A DNA stretch of 64,000 bases, taken from assembly GCA_046291875.1 (NCBI GenBank), contig JBKBSF010000002.1, positions 186,001 to 250,000 on the forward strand, given 5' to 3'. The position numbers and the translations under genes are program-made. The stretch comes from SKVR01 sp046291875 (lineage in GTDB: Bacteria; Bacteroidota; Bacteroidia; Bacteroidales; UBA7960). The notes beneath the pieces were generated by a model. The model did no database searches. It was not told the DNA's origin and saw only the letters and a program-made list of their open reading frames with translations. This document shows positions 1-8,325 of the stretch, in pieces; within the stretch, counting starts at the first letter, position 1, and each line of letters begins with the position of its first letter.

Positions 1-121
1 AAGAAGCCCAAAAATACAAAAAATGCATGCAGGAATGGAAAAGAAGAAGAGGGAAGTTAAGAGTTCTTAAAAAAGGTTCTGCATGGCGGAAGCACTGCCC
101 GAATTCCCAGGCTAACCCACT

Positions 122-898
122 TTACTCATTTCTCTCCGGCAGATATTTCCAATACCGTCGGGGCATCATTCGGGTCATCTGCTTTTTATTTTCCCTTTGC
201 CGGATATTTACCGAATCGTAATACTGTTTCCAAAGTTTAAGGTAAAGATCCTGCCCGGCAGCTGCTTTGTCCTGGGGGATGGTTCCGGTGTGGGCGTCTA
301 TTGGCAGAGCCTCGAACTGCACCTCATGTACCTGTTTCAAATCATAAAAAATACCGTACTTGCGCCGGGTATCATAAATAACCCATTGCTGATCGGCGAA
401 ACGACTTCTGAAATGAGGGATCAGCAAGGGTAAAATATCGTGATCAGGATCGATGGGCGCAAAAAAGATATTGTCGCCCGTTTGCTGAAAACGTATAAAC
501 CCCTGGAAACGATGAGCCTCTCTGGTAACCTTTCGAGCGGTTTGCACCAGGTTATGAACATCTTCGTCCAGCATATTCTGATAAAAATCGGGATGCTGCG
601 AGGTAAATATTTTGTGCAGATATCTCCAGAGCAACATCTCCACACCGGGCAATTCCGACATGTATGCCAGCTGCACCAGACGGGCATTCCTGACGGAGGT
701 TTTCTTCAGTAAACCATTCCATACCCGCTCCGATTTGGAAGGGTCCGTGTCAACGGTTACCGTTTCTGTAAAAAGTTCCAGCATGCCACCACCTTCCTTT
801 GCTATATTTTGTACCTGCAGCTTACGCTCAAAGGCATAAAAAACCACACTAAGGAAGCCGTCAAAGGTGCTGTCGTAGCAAATATGAACTGTATCCAT
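122..898 (-). CDS. DUF4130 / TIGR03915-type putative DNA repair protein
   Basis: The product is about 258 residues and has the look of the TIGR03915/DUF4130 family: an N-terminal VHICYDSTFDGFLSVVFYAFE stretch shortened here to its opening DSTFDGFLS, a middle VRNARLVQLAYMS-like segment and a conserved GFIRF patch. In many bacteria this family is encoded beside a radical-SAM protein of TIGR03916, and the pair is thought to act in DNA repair or modification. That partner is present here but lies about 10.7 kb away (11603-12844, same strand). The longest frame begins at a TTG at 904; the ATG at 898 is preferred. It is separated from the upstream lipid-export operon by a terminator, so it is probably its own unit. 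The family call is fairly sure; the biochemical role is not established. Confidence 0.8.
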   Translation of the reverse strand: MDTVHICYDSTFDGFLSVVFYAFERKLQVQNIAKEGGGMLELFTETVTVDTDPSKSERVWNGLLKKTSVRNARLVQLAYMSELPGVEMLLWRYLHKIFTSQHPDFYQNMLDEDVHNLVQTARKVTREAHRFQGFIRFQQTGDNIFFAPIDPDHDILPLLIPHFRSRFADQQWVIYDTRRKYGIFYDLKQVHEVQFEALPIDAHTGTIPQDKAAAGQDLYLKLWKQYYDSVNIRQRENKKQMTRMMPRRYWKYLPERNE

Positions 899-978
899 AA
901 CCAAACAGAAATTGTATAATGGTTTGCCGGTGGAAAGATACCAATAGTTTTGCAGGATTACCTATTGTAAAAAACAAA

Positions 979-1005
979 CCTCAGGGCAAGCGCTCCCACC
1001 TGAGG
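979..1005 (-). terminator. Rho-independent terminator of the MMPL lipid-export operon
   Basis: On the minus strand a perfect 7-bp stem CCTCAGG/CCTGAGG encloses a 13-base loop and is followed at once by TTTGTTTTTT (978-969). It overlaps the stop codon of the DUF2147 gene. This fixes the downstream end of the operon and separates it from the DUF4130 gene. Confidence 0.8.
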
Positions 1006-1433
1006 GTTTTATTAAACAACAGTTTGCTTCCCACCGCCACGAGTTCCGTTTCACCGGCTTTTTCAATTCTCAGATTTACGGTCATGCCCTTTTCCGGGGC
1101 ATACATCTCACCCTTTATCCATTGCCCGTTATCAGGATGAAAGGTAAGGCCGGAAATAATTTCCAGCCCTACCAGAGGTCTGTTTCTTAAATGACGGGAA
1201 GGGTTTTTAACATCAAGGGTTTCTCCTTCAATGTAGTGCTGTACAGAAATGATTTTACCCTTATAGGTATTCCCATGTCGGTAAATTTTCACCCACAATC
1301 CATTGGGTAATTCATACTTTCCGGTGATGAAGTCGGCCTCATTGCTTTGCGCTAAAGCTCCGGGCTCAAACTGGGCTATGGCTGGTAAAAACAAAAACAG
1401 CATAGCCACGCTAAAGAAATTCTTAATATACAA
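981..1433 (-). CDS. DUF2147 domain exported protein
   Basis: This is a 150-residue exported protein with a hydrophobic N-terminal signal (about residues 4-21). It is followed by a DUF2147-like beta domain with the spaced motif ITGKYELPNGLWVKIY, then GNTYKGKI, and a C-terminal NKTLRWERLP-type ending. Proteins of this family are small periplasmic or secreted proteins of unknown activity that often bind apolar ligands. The frame opens with TTG at 1433. An ATG at 1403 would clip the signal peptide, so TTG (or a nearby rare start) is more likely. It is the last gene of the lipid-export operon, 44 bases after the barrel gene, and a terminator overlaps its stop. Confidence 0.72.
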   Translation of the reverse strand: MYIKNFFSVAMLFLFLPAIAQFEPGALAQSNEADFITGKYELPNGLWVKIYRHGNTYKGKIISVQHYIEGETLDVKNPSRHLRNRPLVGLEIISGLTFHPDNGQWIKGEMYAPEKGMTVNLRIEKAGETELVAVGSKLLFNKTLRWERLP

Positions 1434-1477
1434 AATCTTATTGGTTTAGATAATCAAACACTGTTAACTGCACTTTC

Positions 1478-2725
1478 TCAAAAACTATATTTCACCTTCA
1501 CATACAGCATGTCATTGTCTTTGTATTGCCCGAACCGTCCTTTGTCTCCCAGAAAAATATTGGCACCACCGAGCACCTCAAAACCATCTGCAAAGATGTA
1601 GGTTACTTTGGGCCGGATGAGGGCATCTTCATTATTGATGCCTATGTAGGAGAAGAGTTCAACCCAGAGTTTTTCTCTTAAGAAATCCTTTTTGGCCAGA
1701 AAGGTCATGGTATTGTCAAACTCATCATTTTGTATGCCTTCTTCATAATCCAGAATGTATTCCTGGATAAACTGCGCACTCAGGGTAATGCCCCAAAGGT
1801 TGTAATCCAGTCCGGCCATATAGTGCAGGTTGTCCTTTTTTAGTTTGCCTCCTTGTACCATGGGATTTGTTGTTTGAAAATACCTTCCTGAATAATACGC
1901 TCCTTCAGCTCTGAGCAAAAAGGGCCCAATGGGTTTGCTGATGCTTCCTCCTGCCATGCTTACCCTATGGTATTCGGGCATGAGGGTAAGGCTGACTAGC
2001 TGCTGGGTCTGAGGGTCGATGTGGCGGGTAATGCGCATGGCAGGGTCGTCGTACCAGAAATACCCCCCCACCAGTTCATAATCAAACCCGGAAGCCATAG
2101 TAGAAAACCGAAGGTACACTTCACTGTTTTCTATGGAAGGGTCGATTTCTTCACGTGAATGGTCAAAACTTACCGGTGCAGGAAAATCCATCCGGGGCTG
2201 CCATATGGAGCCGCTTTCAGGCATTTGGGTTGGAGTGAAAACGGGCGTCCATACGGCCTCCAGGGTACTGTTACCAAAATAATAGTTAAGCTTCAGAGCA
2301 GTGATTCCCAGGCGAATCTCATCAAAATCAGGCAAAAGAAATTCGCGTAAATCTTTGGGAGCCACCACGTCGGTAATAAATACCCCTTCTGCTTTGCCCC
2401 AGATGATTTGCTGCTTACCAACGCGCAGGTCAAAGTTGTTGAAGTACATATCCATATAGGCCTCACGAAGACCCAGTTCAAGCTCTCTGTCGTTATAATG
2501 ATACAGGTAGGGGTTTACTTTAAAGGCAATCTTATCGCCCCGTGAGCTGAAGTTGAGATTAAAGGTGTTTTGCAGTATGGATAAATCGCCGGACTCATTG
2601 GTCAGCACGCCGGTATAGTTGCGCACAAAGCCATTGAAGCGGATGTTGTCGTTACCAAACTGGGCCTTTGCCGACAGCGAAAATATCGCTGCCAGCAAAG
2701 TGATAAAAAATAATTTGGGTTTCAT
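1478..2725 (-). CDS. DUF1302-like outer-membrane beta-barrel of the MMPL operon
   Basis: The protein has 415 residues, a signal peptide (1-21, ending AKAQ), and alternating strands with aromatic ends typical of an outer-membrane barrel. It finishes in a C-terminal KVKYSF, with a terminal Phe as used by barrel-insertion signals. The segment LRVGKQQIIWGKAEGVFITD with the following lysine and DLREF resembles the DUF1302/DUF1302-like family. That family is commonly encoded with a LolA-like protein and an MMPL transporter. Its likely role is the outer-membrane component of a lipid or hydrophobic-compound export route. It starts 32 bases after the LolA-like gene. The substrate is unknown. Confidence 0.7.
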   Translation of the reverse strand: MKPKLFFITLLAAIFSLSAKAQFGNDNIRFNGFVRNYTGVLTNESGDLSILQNTFNLNFSSRGDKIAFKVNPYLYHYNDRELELGLREAYMDMYFNNFDLRVGKQQIIWGKAEGVFITDVVAPKDLREFLLPDFDEIRLGITALKLNYYFGNSTLEAVWTPVFTPTQMPESGSIWQPRMDFPAPVSFDHSREEIDPSIENSEVYLRFSTMASGFDYELVGGYFWYDDPAMRITRHIDPQTQQLVSLTLMPEYHRVSMAGGSISKPIGPFLLRAEGAYYSGRYFQTTNPMVQGGKLKKDNLHYMAGLDYNLWGITLSAQFIQEYILDYEEGIQNDEFDNTMTFLAKKDFLREKLWVELFSYIGINNEDALIRPKVTYIFADGFEVLGGANIFLGDKGRFGQYKDNDMLYVKVKYSF

Positions 2726-2757
2726 AATGGTCAGTTTTAGATGCTAAAAAGAAATTC

Positions 2758-3540
2758 TTATTCTCCCAGGGTCATGCTTCGCTCAGTAAACTTCCTGTCG
2801 GGAATACCCTGATTGTACTGCACATTGGCAAACTTCATGCGTGTGGTATGGTTGTTTTGTACGTTTCGCATTTCGGTTTCCAGGATGGTCCAGTAGCCAT
2901 TGATTTTTTCAAATTGTTTGATTTCGAGAATTTTCAACAGTCGGCCACGGTCGTCATAGAATTCGCGTTTAAGCCCCAGGTTATTGTCTTTCATTACCCA
3001 TGTAATGGTTTTAGAGTACATGTAGTCAGGGTCTTTCGGAGTGCTCTCCACCACATAGCACGCCCTGCCGTTGAGGCTTTCCTCGCGTAGCAGTTTGTGG
3101 TTATCTTCATCGGGGTGTCGTTCGCCCAGGTCGTCGTAGGTAAAGTCAGAACCCATGAAATAATCACTTTTGCCATCGCTGGAGATACGACGCACCCGCC
3201 TCAGGGCCGGCAGATAAATCCACTGGTCATCGTCGCGTCCATCGGTGTAACTCCAGTTCATAAACGAGGTTCCACGCACATCGGCCGGGCTGAGGAAAAA
3301 CATGATTTTCTTTTCTACATCGCCATAATCTTTGGAATATTGCCGCAGATTGCGCACCCTTTGTTCTCCCTGACGGTTGATAAGGGTCATGGTAAGTTCG
3401 CCCTGCATATCATCGCCCTTGGGCAGGTTATACACATCTTCCATAATTTTCTGGCCGGTGGGCTGAGCCAGCACGCTACTGGTAGTGCCTATGGCCAAAG
3501 CCAGAAGCGTTGCACTGATGATTACATTTAGTTTTTTCAT
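2758..3540 (-). CDS. LolA-like outer membrane lipoprotein-sorting protein
   Basis: A periplasmic protein of about 260 residues. The signal peptide starts at MKKLNVIISATLLAL and ends near VLAQ, which is why the ATG at 3540 is chosen over a longer frame. The mature part matches the LolA-like family (PF17131 type): ELTMTLINRQGEQRVR, DVRGTSFMNWSY, DDQWIYLPALRRVRRI and GSDFTYDD are its usual landmarks. Members have the open barrel fold that carries acyl chains between membranes and are typically found with MMPL transporters. Here it sits between the OMPLA-like and DUF1302-like barrel genes. A role as periplasmic lipid carrier is inferred from family and context. Confidence 0.85.
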   Translation of the reverse strand: MKKLNVIISATLLALAIGTTSSVLAQPTGQKIMEDVYNLPKGDDMQGELTMTLINRQGEQRVRNLRQYSKDYGDVEKKIMFFLSPADVRGTSFMNWSYTDGRDDDQWIYLPALRRVRRISSDGKSDYFMGSDFTYDDLGERHPDEDNHKLLREESLNGRACYVVESTPKDPDYMYSKTITWVMKDNNLGLKREFYDDRGRLLKILEIKQFEKINGYWTILETEMRNVQNNHTTRMKFANVQYNQGIPDRKFTERSMTLGE

Positions 3541-3586
3541 AACAATTATTTTTTTGAGGTTTACAATGATTTTTTCTTTTCTGTTT

Positions 3587-4501
3587 TTATCTGAAAGCAA
3601 AGGCCTGCAATCCAACCCGAACTACCGACAGTCTTTGCTGAAAATGCATGTTGTAATAGTCCTTGCCTGAATAGGCGTTGAGAAAAACACTTACATCGGA
3701 AAGAGCCCTGGGCCGGTAAGCTATGGTAAAGGAAATATTGAACCGCTCCCTGGTGTCAAAGAAGGGCGCATCATCCATATCACCGAAAAGCCAGCTGGTT
3801 TGCAGAGTGGTTTGTAAGCGTGGGTTTTTCTGCATTTTCCATGAGCGCAGAGAACCCAGTGAGCGAAGTACCCTGATACTGTTATTCCATCTTACAAAAC
3901 TGTAGCGTCCTTTCAGTTCCTTGCTGCGGTAAAAATCCAGGTGGCATTCGAGACTTGTTTTAAAGTATTCAGTAGTTTGGGAAAAAGGCACCAGTTTTTT
4001 GTTGAAAAACATACCCAGTTCCAGATAATTGGTGGAAAAGTCACCGGAAAGGGTATTTAGAGTACCATCCTCCATAAAAAAACTATCGTCTTGCCCATTG
4101 GAGTGGTGCACCACCGAGAGGAATACATACTGCAATGCCCTCCCCTGTTTATCGTCAAGTTGTCTGTAAAAAGTTACCTGCGGCATATAGCTGGGTGTTC
4201 TTACGGGGAAGGACTCTTCGGCATACATCCGTAACAGTATGGAGGGTGAGAGTGTGGCCCCCCAGCGGGAATTATCACTGGTGCGGAGCAGGAAATACGG
4301 AGCGATGAATGCTTCAAAAATCAAAGGTTCCATATTTCCAAGTCCGCCACCCAGGGTAATATAGCTGTCATGCTGATTGGCACGTATGGTGCGAAAGAAG
4401 CTGTTCTCCGCATTCCCGAGCATAAGGGCATCCTGTGCCACACTCACCAAAGCTGTAAAACAAAGACTTATGGTGCTAATGAAATACAGTTTTTTAAACA
4501 T
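3587..4501 (-). CDS. OMPLA-like outer-membrane barrel, putative phospholipase A
   Basis: The protein has 304 residues with a signal peptide (1-22) and a beta-rich body. Residues 132-136 read HHSNG, matching the His-x-Ser-Asn-Gly active-site block of outer membrane phospholipase A (E. coli His142 and Ser144). An Asn at about residue 158 within STNYLEL could stand for Asn156, but the spacing is longer than in E. coli. Overall similarity to PldA is otherwise low. It is the second structural gene after the MMPL transporter, 40 bases downstream. A lipid-acting outer-membrane enzyme would fit an operon that moves lipids. It might also be a catalytically altered barrel that uses the fold for transport. 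Confidence 0.55.
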   Translation of the reverse strand: MFKKLYFISTISLCFTALVSVAQDALMLGNAENSFFRTIRANQHDSYITLGGGLGNMEPLIFEAFIAPYFLLRTSDNSRWGATLSPSILLRMYAEESFPVRTPSYMPQVTFYRQLDDKQGRALQYVFLSVVHHSNGQDDSFFMEDGTLNTLSGDFSTNYLELGMFFNKKLVPFSQTTEYFKTSLECHLDFYRSKELKGRYSFVRWNNSIRVLRSLGSLRSWKMQKNPRLQTTLQTSWLFGDMDDAPFFDTRERFNISFTIAYRPRALSDVSVFLNAYSGKDYYNMHFQQRLSVVRVGLQAFAFR

Positions 4502-4541
4502 AACAACTCGCTTTTAGGAGGTTAATAGTTTTAGTTCTTCC

Positions 4542-6827
4542 TTATTTTTTCTTTTCAAACAGCCTGAACACCACCACAAGCACCATCATAACAGAAAGGG
4601 TGCCCAGCAAGCTGGTAAACATATTCATGGATACCAGTGCTCCCAGTGTGCGGTTGGGGGGAAATACAGAATACAAAAGCACCAGAAAACCGGAAATCAC
4701 CACTATGGCATTAAAAAGAATGGCTTTCCCTGTGCCTGTCATGGTAGCATACACAGCCTCCATGTTGCCCAGCCCCGCTTGCAGGTGCATACGGTAGTTT
4801 TGCAGAAAGTGAATGGCGTAATCAATTCCTATCCCAATGGCAATGCTGGAAAGCAGGGCAGTGGTAGTGCTCAGCGGGATACCCATCAAACCCATTACAC
4901 CAAAACTGATTAAAGCTGTGATAAGAATAGGTACTGAACCAATCAGGCCTGCTTTGATACTTCTGAACATCATACTTAGCAGCACCAGTACCAGGAGCAA
5001 TGAAATGACAATACTCATTATCTGCCCTTCCAGTATCAGCCCGATAAACACCAGGGCTTTGTATCCCGAACCTGCGTAATTGATTTCTACATCATACTGC
5101 GCAAAGGGTTTCCGGAAAGTTTCAAGCACCTCCAGTGCTTCGTTGATGGTTTTGGAGTCGTCGCCCTTAAGCTGAAAGGTAACATTGATGCGGTTGTAGT
5201 CGTAGTTTACAACCTTGAGCAAATTTTGCGGGTCGCCCGACATTTCGTACAGCAACAGGTATTGGGCTACCAGGTCTGAGCTGGAAGGAATGGTGTAATA
5301 TTCCTCCTGGTCCTCGTTCATCACTTTATTCATGCGTTTGAGGTAATCGGCCAGGGAGAAAGAGTTGCCTGTCCTTTCCAGCTTTACAGTTTCCTGCTGC
5401 ATGGCATCCACCAGCCTGAGTATTTCAGGTTGTTTGAAAGCGTCTTCATGCTTACTTTCCAGGATGACATTGAGCGTCGAGGTGCCGCCAAACTTACTGT
5501 TGACGAAATTATCGGTCAATACGATATCACTTTCTTTCTCAAAATTGCTCAGGAAACTGGAGTTAATCCACACCTTCTGGATGCCCCCCAGAGCAATGAC
5601 AACTATCACAGCCACAGAAATATAAACCTTAACCTTGTTTCTCAGGAGTAAGTCAGCCCATTGGTTAAGCCATGAGGCTTTTTGTATAGCCTCTTCTGAG
5701 CTTGTTCGCGGGTGAGGTTTGTAGCCCAGCAACATTACCGCGGCAGGCAGGAAGGCCAGTGCCAGCAGGAAGGCTACAAAAATGCCGAAAGCTGTAAAAA
5801 CGCCAAAATATTTAATGGGGAATACCTGTGAACTGAGCAGGGAAACAAACCCTATCATGGTGGTTATTGCTGCCATGCCAAGGGGCTTCCACAACACTTT
5901 CAGCGTATAATGAATTCCTTCATACACATTGCCGTATGGATTTTTCTGAAAATACCGGTTAAGGTGGTTAAAGAAGTAGATGCCATAGGCAACCCCGATA
6001 GCAATGAGCATTACAGGTATCATGGTTGATACGGAGTAGATAGGCACTCCCAGGGCTGCCATCATTCCAAAGGCCCAGATGGAGCTCACAAATACACTGA
6101 ATAATGTTGCCCCTGAAGCACGGAAACTGCCCATTAAAAAGTACAATACAACCGCAATAACAGCCAGTACGATGGGCACCATTCGCTTCATGTCGGCAGG
6201 GCCCAGTAATGCCATGGTTCCTTCTACTATGGGACGCCCGGCCACATAAATGGTTTCCTCTTCACTCTCAAATCCATGGGCAAAAGCCATTATCTCGTGA
6301 TAAAACTCCTGGGTAAATGCGTCGCTGTGCAAGCCTGCAATAATCAATGCCACGGTTTCATCTTCCGATACCAGCCTTCTATATACCATATCGTTAGTGC
6401 GCACTTGTTGCCGAAGGTCTTCCAGTCTTTCAGAAGATGTGGGCACACGACGGTAAAAAGAGCGTACATCCAGCCCCCACTCTGTTCCGGTAATGTTATC
6501 AGCAGAATAGAGTGACATCACGTCATTGGAATCAAACTCGGGCATATCCTCCAGGGCTTCTGTTATATCACGAATTTTTTCCAGGGTTTGCGGGTTGTAG
6601 ATGCCATTTTTATTTTCAATGGCAATGAGAATACCGTCTTTGATATTGAACCAGTCTTCTGCCATATCGCTATATACAAAGGCTGGATGGGTGAGGGGCA
6701 TATACTCATCCAGGTTGGTTTCCATGCGTGCATTTTCTTTCATTTCGAAAATAAAATACACACTCACAGCCATAACTACGGCTACCGTAATCCAGGCAAA
6801 GGTTCTCATGTTTTTCGGAGTTTTCAT
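4542..6827 (-). CDS. MMPL/RND-family lipid exporter
   Basis: The product is 761 residues with the duplicated RND architecture. TM1 lies at about 9-27, a periplasmic domain at about 28-215, and a five- to six-helix bundle at about 215-385. The second TM1-like helix is near 397-415, a second periplasmic domain reaches about 600, and a final helix bundle ends at 757. Glycine-rich helix motifs such as IAIGIGIDYAIHF in the second half are typical of MMPL/HpnN-type transporters. These use proton motive force to move lipids or hydrophobic compounds out of the inner membrane. A 20-bp TetR-type operator ends 10 bases before its ATG. It heads the run of barrel, LolA-like and DUF2147 genes. The cargo is not deducible. 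Confidence 0.9.
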   Translation of the reverse strand: MKTPKNMRTFAWITVAVVMAVSVYFIFEMKENARMETNLDEYMPLTHPAFVYSDMAEDWFNIKDGILIAIENKNGIYNPQTLEKIRDITEALEDMPEFDSNDVMSLYSADNITGTEWGLDVRSFYRRVPTSSERLEDLRQQVRTNDMVYRRLVSEDETVALIIAGLHSDAFTQEFYHEIMAFAHGFESEEETIYVAGRPIVEGTMALLGPADMKRMVPIVLAVIAVVLYFLMGSFRASGATLFSVFVSSIWAFGMMAALGVPIYSVSTMIPVMLIAIGVAYGIYFFNHLNRYFQKNPYGNVYEGIHYTLKVLWKPLGMAAITTMIGFVSLLSSQVFPIKYFGVFTAFGIFVAFLLALAFLPAAVMLLGYKPHPRTSSEEAIQKASWLNQWADLLLRNKVKVYISVAVIVVIALGGIQKVWINSSFLSNFEKESDIVLTDNFVNSKFGGTSTLNVILESKHEDAFKQPEILRLVDAMQQETVKLERTGNSFSLADYLKRMNKVMNEDQEEYYTIPSSSDLVAQYLLLYEMSGDPQNLLKVVNYDYNRINVTFQLKGDDSKTINEALEVLETFRKPFAQYDVEINYAGSGYKALVFIGLILEGQIMSIVISLLLVLVLLSMMFRSIKAGLIGSVPILITALISFGVMGLMGIPLSTTTALLSSIAIGIGIDYAIHFLQNYRMHLQAGLGNMEAVYATMTGTGKAILFNAIVVISGFLVLLYSVFPPNRTLGALVSMNMFTSLLGTLSVMMVLVVVFRLFEKKK

Positions 6828-6836
6828 TTTATCAAT

Positions 6837-6856
6837 GTTTGTTAATATTAACTAAC
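6837..6856. promoter_or_regulatory. Putative TetR operator upstream of the MMPL gene
   Basis: A near-perfect 20-bp palindrome, GTTTGTTAATATTAACTAAC, in which only one symmetrical pair is mismatched. Read on the minus strand it matches the element in the tetR promoter (8220-8239) at 17 of 20 positions. It sits 10 bases before the MMPL start codon. The shared sequence suggests that the TetR protein of this locus binds both sites. Confidence 0.7.
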
Positions 6857-6887
6857 TTGCGATTTGAAATAAAACCGCTACCGTGCA

Positions 6888-6900
6888 GATAACGGTTATC
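6888..6900. promoter_or_regulatory. 13-bp palindrome between cupin and MMPL genes
   Basis: GATAACGGTTATC is a perfect inverted repeat around a central G, 60 bases before the MMPL start. It does not resemble the 20-bp TetR operator. It could be a second operator or a small RNA hairpin after the cupin gene; nothing more can be said. Confidence 0.35.
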
Positions 6901-6910
6901 ATTAAGCCGT

Positions 6911-7279
6911 TTACAATAATTTCGCCTGCGAGGTGGGCTTCGGCGCTTTAACCACAAGGATACGTGCAGGTTTATCCGAATTGTTGTACAGGCAGTGTAC
7001 AATATCCTTAGGACTTTCGACCAAGCTGTCGCATTCCACCTGGACTTTCTCTTCTCCTACCAATACCTCAGGGGTTCCTTCCAGAATGTAGAAAAAGACA
7101 TCTACGGGAGTAATATGCGGCTTCAAGGCCTGTCCGGGTTGCAGGGTAATATGTACAGCCTGTGCATTGTCCTTGTCGTACAAGCGACGCACATCCATTT
7201 TGTGAGGAGTATCCACCACAGGGGTGTCTTTTACTTTGATGATGTTCATAGGTGTTAGATTACAGATGATTTTTTTCAT
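6911..7279 (-). CDS. Small cupin-domain protein
   Basis: A 122-residue protein with one cupin barrel. HITLQPGQALKPHITPVDVFFYILEG corresponds to cupin motif 1 (here shown by GQALKPHITPVDVF), and SPKDIVHCLYN with its His to motif 2. The usual HxH pair is reduced to one His with a Thr and Asp nearby, so metal binding is uncertain. The start at 7279 lies 4 bases after the stop of the upstream acyl-carrier-like gene, which argues for translational coupling; an ATG at 7249 is an alternative. It lies in the TetR-controlled lipid cluster. Its ligand or enzymatic activity is unknown. Confidence 0.75.
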   Translation of the reverse strand: MKKIICNLTPMNIIKVKDTPVVDTPHKMDVRRLYDKDNAQAVHITLQPGQALKPHITPVDVFFYILEGTPEVLVGEEKVQVECDSLVESPKDIVHCLYNNSDKPARILVVKAPKPTSQAKLL

Positions 7280-7283
7280 GTCA

Positions 7284-7556
7284 TTAGCAGAAATCAGGAG
7301 TCTTTTTCAGGGACGGATTGAGCCGGGCATAAACAATGTTTACCAATTGATTCATACTGCTGAGATTCTCCTCCATTCCATGTTCCAACCGAATACCAAA
7401 GTTTTCTTCTACCTTGCTTAGCAGCCAGTTTATCTCCCACCGGGAAAGAAAAAAATCCAACTCAAAACTGGCTGTTAAAGAAGCCGAGAAGTGAAAACCC
7501 CGCATTTCTTTTACAAGAATATGGTTTATGGTTTTATGTATGTGTGAATGCGTCAT
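7284..7556 (-). CDS. Acyl-carrier-protein-like protein lacking the phosphopantetheine serine
   Basis: The protein has 90 residues. From TASFELDF to the end of NIVYARL it aligns without gaps to E. coli AcpP from NASFVEDL onward, as recalled: shared ASF, the Asp after it, L at the start of helix II, EE-F before the loop, and matching hydrophobic spacing in helix IV. At the position of Ser36, the 4-phosphopantetheine attachment site, this protein has Arg; a Ser is one residue earlier. If the reading is right it is a non-acylatable or shifted-site carrier homologue. It sits between tetR and the cupin gene, 4 bases before the latter, in a lipid-export operon. It could be a partner-binding or regulatory protein. 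Confidence 0.5.
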   Translation of the reverse strand: MTHSHIHKTINHILVKEMRGFHFSASLTASFELDFFLSRWEINWLLSKVEENFGIRLEHGMEENLSSMNQLVNIVYARLNPSLKKTPDFC

Positions 7557-7611
7557 GATCGTGATACTTTACCTTGATTGCAACCAGAATTCCCGAGAGT
7601 TTATGTTTTTG

Positions 7612-8193
7612 TCAGGCAGCTTTAATCAATAGCTTTACTGAGTTCAGTATTTTCTGCCCATCCTCCCTGATGTCGAACCGATAGCCCGAAAACTGCCATA
7701 TCTTCACAAAAAGCCTCAAAGACCCCATAACCGTTATTGCCAGGTGATCAGCACTGATATCATCCCGTATTTCACCATTTTGCTGCCCTTGCCTGATAAT
7801 TCGGGTAAGGATGGTTGCATTCTTATCAATTACATCCGCAATTTTTTCCATAAGTACAGGTTCACCCCGAAACAGCTCTTCGGAAAAAATGACTGACACC
7901 AGGCTGGGATTGCCGGCAAAACGCTCAAAGTGACGGGTAAAAAGATGCTCGATTTTCTCCGTGGCAGAGATACCGCTATGCAACTCCTTCTCAAAAATCT
8001 CACGGGTACTTTCCCTGAACAAGTCCAGTATGGCCAGCAAAATCTCAATCTTGTTCTCAAAATGCCTGTAAATGGCAGGTTCGCTGATACCAATTTCCTT
8101 CGAAAGATTTTTCATGGTTAAACCTTGAATACCCTTCTCGTTGATAAGCTTTAGTGCCACATCGATAATTTCCTGCTGACGTTCAGTTTTCAT
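7612..8193 (-). CDS. TetR/AcrR-family transcriptional repressor
   Basis: The product is 193 residues. The N-terminal helix-turn-helix is clear at residues about 8-50 (MKNLSKEIGISEPAIYRHFE shows the recognition helix with the typical YRHF). The remaining helices form the ligand-binding core, with the GQQNGEIR segment common in TetR proteins. It lies at the head of the lipid-export cluster. A 20-bp inverted repeat placed exactly in the spacer of its own promoter recurs just before the MMPL gene, so autorepression plus control of the exporter is the simple model. The inducer is probably a lipid or another hydrophobic molecule, by analogy with family members that govern MMPL pumps. Confidence 0.92.
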   Translation of the reverse strand: MKTERQQEIIDVALKLINEKGIQGLTMKNLSKEIGISEPAIYRHFENKIEILLAILDLFRESTREIFEKELHSGISATEKIEHLFTRHFERFAGNPSLVSVIFSEELFRGEPVLMEKIADVIDKNATILTRIIRQGQQNGEIRDDISADHLAITVMGSLRLFVKIWQFSGYRFDIREDGQKILNSVKLLIKAA

Positions 8194-8215
8194 ACTAATT
8201 CATTTTTGAACACAA

Positions 8216-8246
8216 CAAAGTTAGTTAATCTTCACTAACCTGCAAA
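8216..8246 (-). promoter_or_regulatory. tetR promoter with embedded operator
   Basis: On the minus strand TTTG (8246-8243), a 19-base spacer and TAACTTTG (8223-8216) form a full Bacteroidota promoter about 23 bases before the tetR ATG. The operator GTTAGTTAATCTTCACTAAC (8220-8239) fills the spacer and overlaps the -7 box, the ideal position for repression. It shares 17 of 20 bases with the site before the MMPL gene. Confidence 0.75.
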
Positions 8247-8325
8247 CGATATTGTAACATTTTTTCCTTTTTAACACTTCAACTCTCCTCTTCGGGCTAT
8301 AACCACCTAGTCCCTCAAACTCAAT

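Noticed and set aside
1..60. Possible C-terminal end of a gene entering from the left on the plus strand (lysine-rich frame ending with TAA at 58-60).
   Set aside because: Only 19 residues of low-complexity sequence are visible, with no recognisable domain.
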